Below are positions 5,896 through 6,324 of a stretch of 6,324 nt of DNA, piece by piece; position 1 is the stretch's first letter; each line of letters opens with the position of its first letter. Made by a program: the position numbers and the translations under genes. Under the pieces are notes generated by a model. It was not told the DNA's origin. It made no database searches and saw only the letters and a list, made by a program, of their open reading frames with translations. Origin of the DNA: Bacteroidia bacterium. GTDB lineage: Bacteria; Bacteroidota; Bacteroidia; Bacteroidales; CAJPTX01. The stretch is from contig CAJPTC010000045.1 of NCBI GenBank assembly GCA_905373475.1, forward strand, positions 1 through 6,324, given 5' to 3'.

Positions 5896-5930
5896 GGGGT
5901 GTGCGAATAGAAATATTGCACACCCCTTTT
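5896..5930 (+). terminator. Intrinsic terminator after the secreted protein gene
   Basis: GGGGTGTGC (5896-5904) pairs perfectly with GCACACCCC (5918-5926). After a bulged G (5905), AATA (5906-5909) pairs with TATT (5914-5917) around a GAAA tetraloop, and TTTT (5927-5930) follows. It lies 40 bases after the stop codon. The 13-bp stem with a stable tetraloop makes this a strong call, although the T-tract is short. Confidence 0.88.
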
Positions 5931-6107
5931 ATATAAGGGAAACTCAACTGTGGCTTTTCCCCCTAAAATGTCTCCTATCCTTCTGCTCGTTTGTATTTAG
6001 CGTTAGGAATGTACTTTCCCAACTTATGGCATAGAGATTGTCGTGAGCCTGTTCATACTTCCAACTACGAAGTGTAGGGCATCTGCACAACCTTAAATTT
6101 TGGGGCA
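5931..6107. other. Intergenic stretch with no recognisable feature
   Basis: I find no credible coding frame, consensus promoter, RNA gene or repeat here. A weak pair, TTTG (5991-5994) and TACTTTCC (6013-6020), has about the right spacing but two mismatches in the -7 box, so I do not call it a promoter. The stretch may be the decayed upstream region of the broken frame that follows. Confidence 0.5.
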
Positions 6108-6324
6108 ATGATCTTTTTTATTGCAGGTATTTTGGTCTATTTGGGGCTGAACGGCTTGGTCTTTCGTTCGCTTCTGCATACCATGGCGCATTGATCATTG
6201 TTGATTAAGATTTCCATCTCCGTGCTCTATTGGGTGCTCTCTGTATCTTTTGTTCTTTTTCAAATTATTGGTGTCCGGTAAACCTTTTTCATAAGAGCAA
6301 AAAAACGGGGCGGATCTCGCACAG
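6108..6324 (+). pseudogene. Broken N-terminus of a probable membrane protein (partial)
   Basis: From ATG 6108 the frame reads 28 residues, starting MIFFIAGILVYLGLNGLVF, a clear membrane helix. TGA at 6192-6194 then interrupts it. The same frame continues for 28 residues with a second hydrophobic helix (SVLYWVLSVSFVLFQIIG), reaches TAA at 6279-6281, and goes on with a basic stretch (RAKKRGG) to the window edge. Two successive hydrophobic helices in one frame across a stop suggest a once-continuous gene with nonsense mutations. Each stop could arise from a sense codon by one change, for example CGA to TGA and AAA to TAA. The layout recalls the N-terminal membrane region of Bacteroidetes metallophosphoesterases, but no catalytic motif is in view, so that identity is a guess. 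The alternative is a chance hydrophobic frame in T-rich DNA or a 28-residue membrane peptide. Confidence 0.4.

Overview
The window looks like chromosomal DNA from a member of the Bacteroidetes, most likely order Bacteroidales and perhaps a Porphyromonas-like lineage. Three things support this. One gene ends in a type IX secretion (T9SS) sorting domain. A promoter upstream of it matches the Bacteroidetes consensus TTTG-N19-TAnnTTTG exactly. A Bacteroidetes-style DnaE is followed directly by thioredoxin. Genus and species cannot be fixed from the sequence alone.

Layout. Bases 1-401 carry no gene and are dense in repeats: two direct copies of a unit of about 95-100 bp, a 23-bp inverted pair that begins with GTAG and resembles a REP doublet (REPIN), and three short-loop hairpins. 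Bases 402-559 are the probable dnaE promoter and a leader with possible secondary structure and a 23-codon upstream ORF. Bases 560-4561 encode a complete 1333-residue DNA polymerase III alpha subunit (dnaE). After a 79-bp gap, bases 4641-4958 encode thioredoxin (trxA), closed by a strong terminator. A consensus promoter at 5083-5114 drives a small secreted protein at 5197-5856, made of a signal peptide, one bacterial Ig-like (BIG2) domain and a T9SS sorting tail; a second strong terminator follows. The last 400 bases contain no intact gene. From 6108 on there is a membrane-protein-like reading frame broken by two in-frame stops, probably the decayed start of a membrane protein that runs out of the window.

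How the genes relate. dnaE and trxA are co-oriented housekeeping genes (chromosome replication and cytoplasmic thiol redox) that may be partly co-transcribed. The secreted protein is a separate transcription unit bounded by its own promoter and terminator. I see no mobile-element gene, CRISPR array, RNA gene or defence system. The most unusual material is the composite repeat block upstream of dnaE and several features of DnaE itself: a complete PHP metal site, a charged insertion inside the PHP domain, a low-complexity insertion inside the OB fold, and a clamp-binding-like QQNLF motif in an added acidic C-terminal tail.
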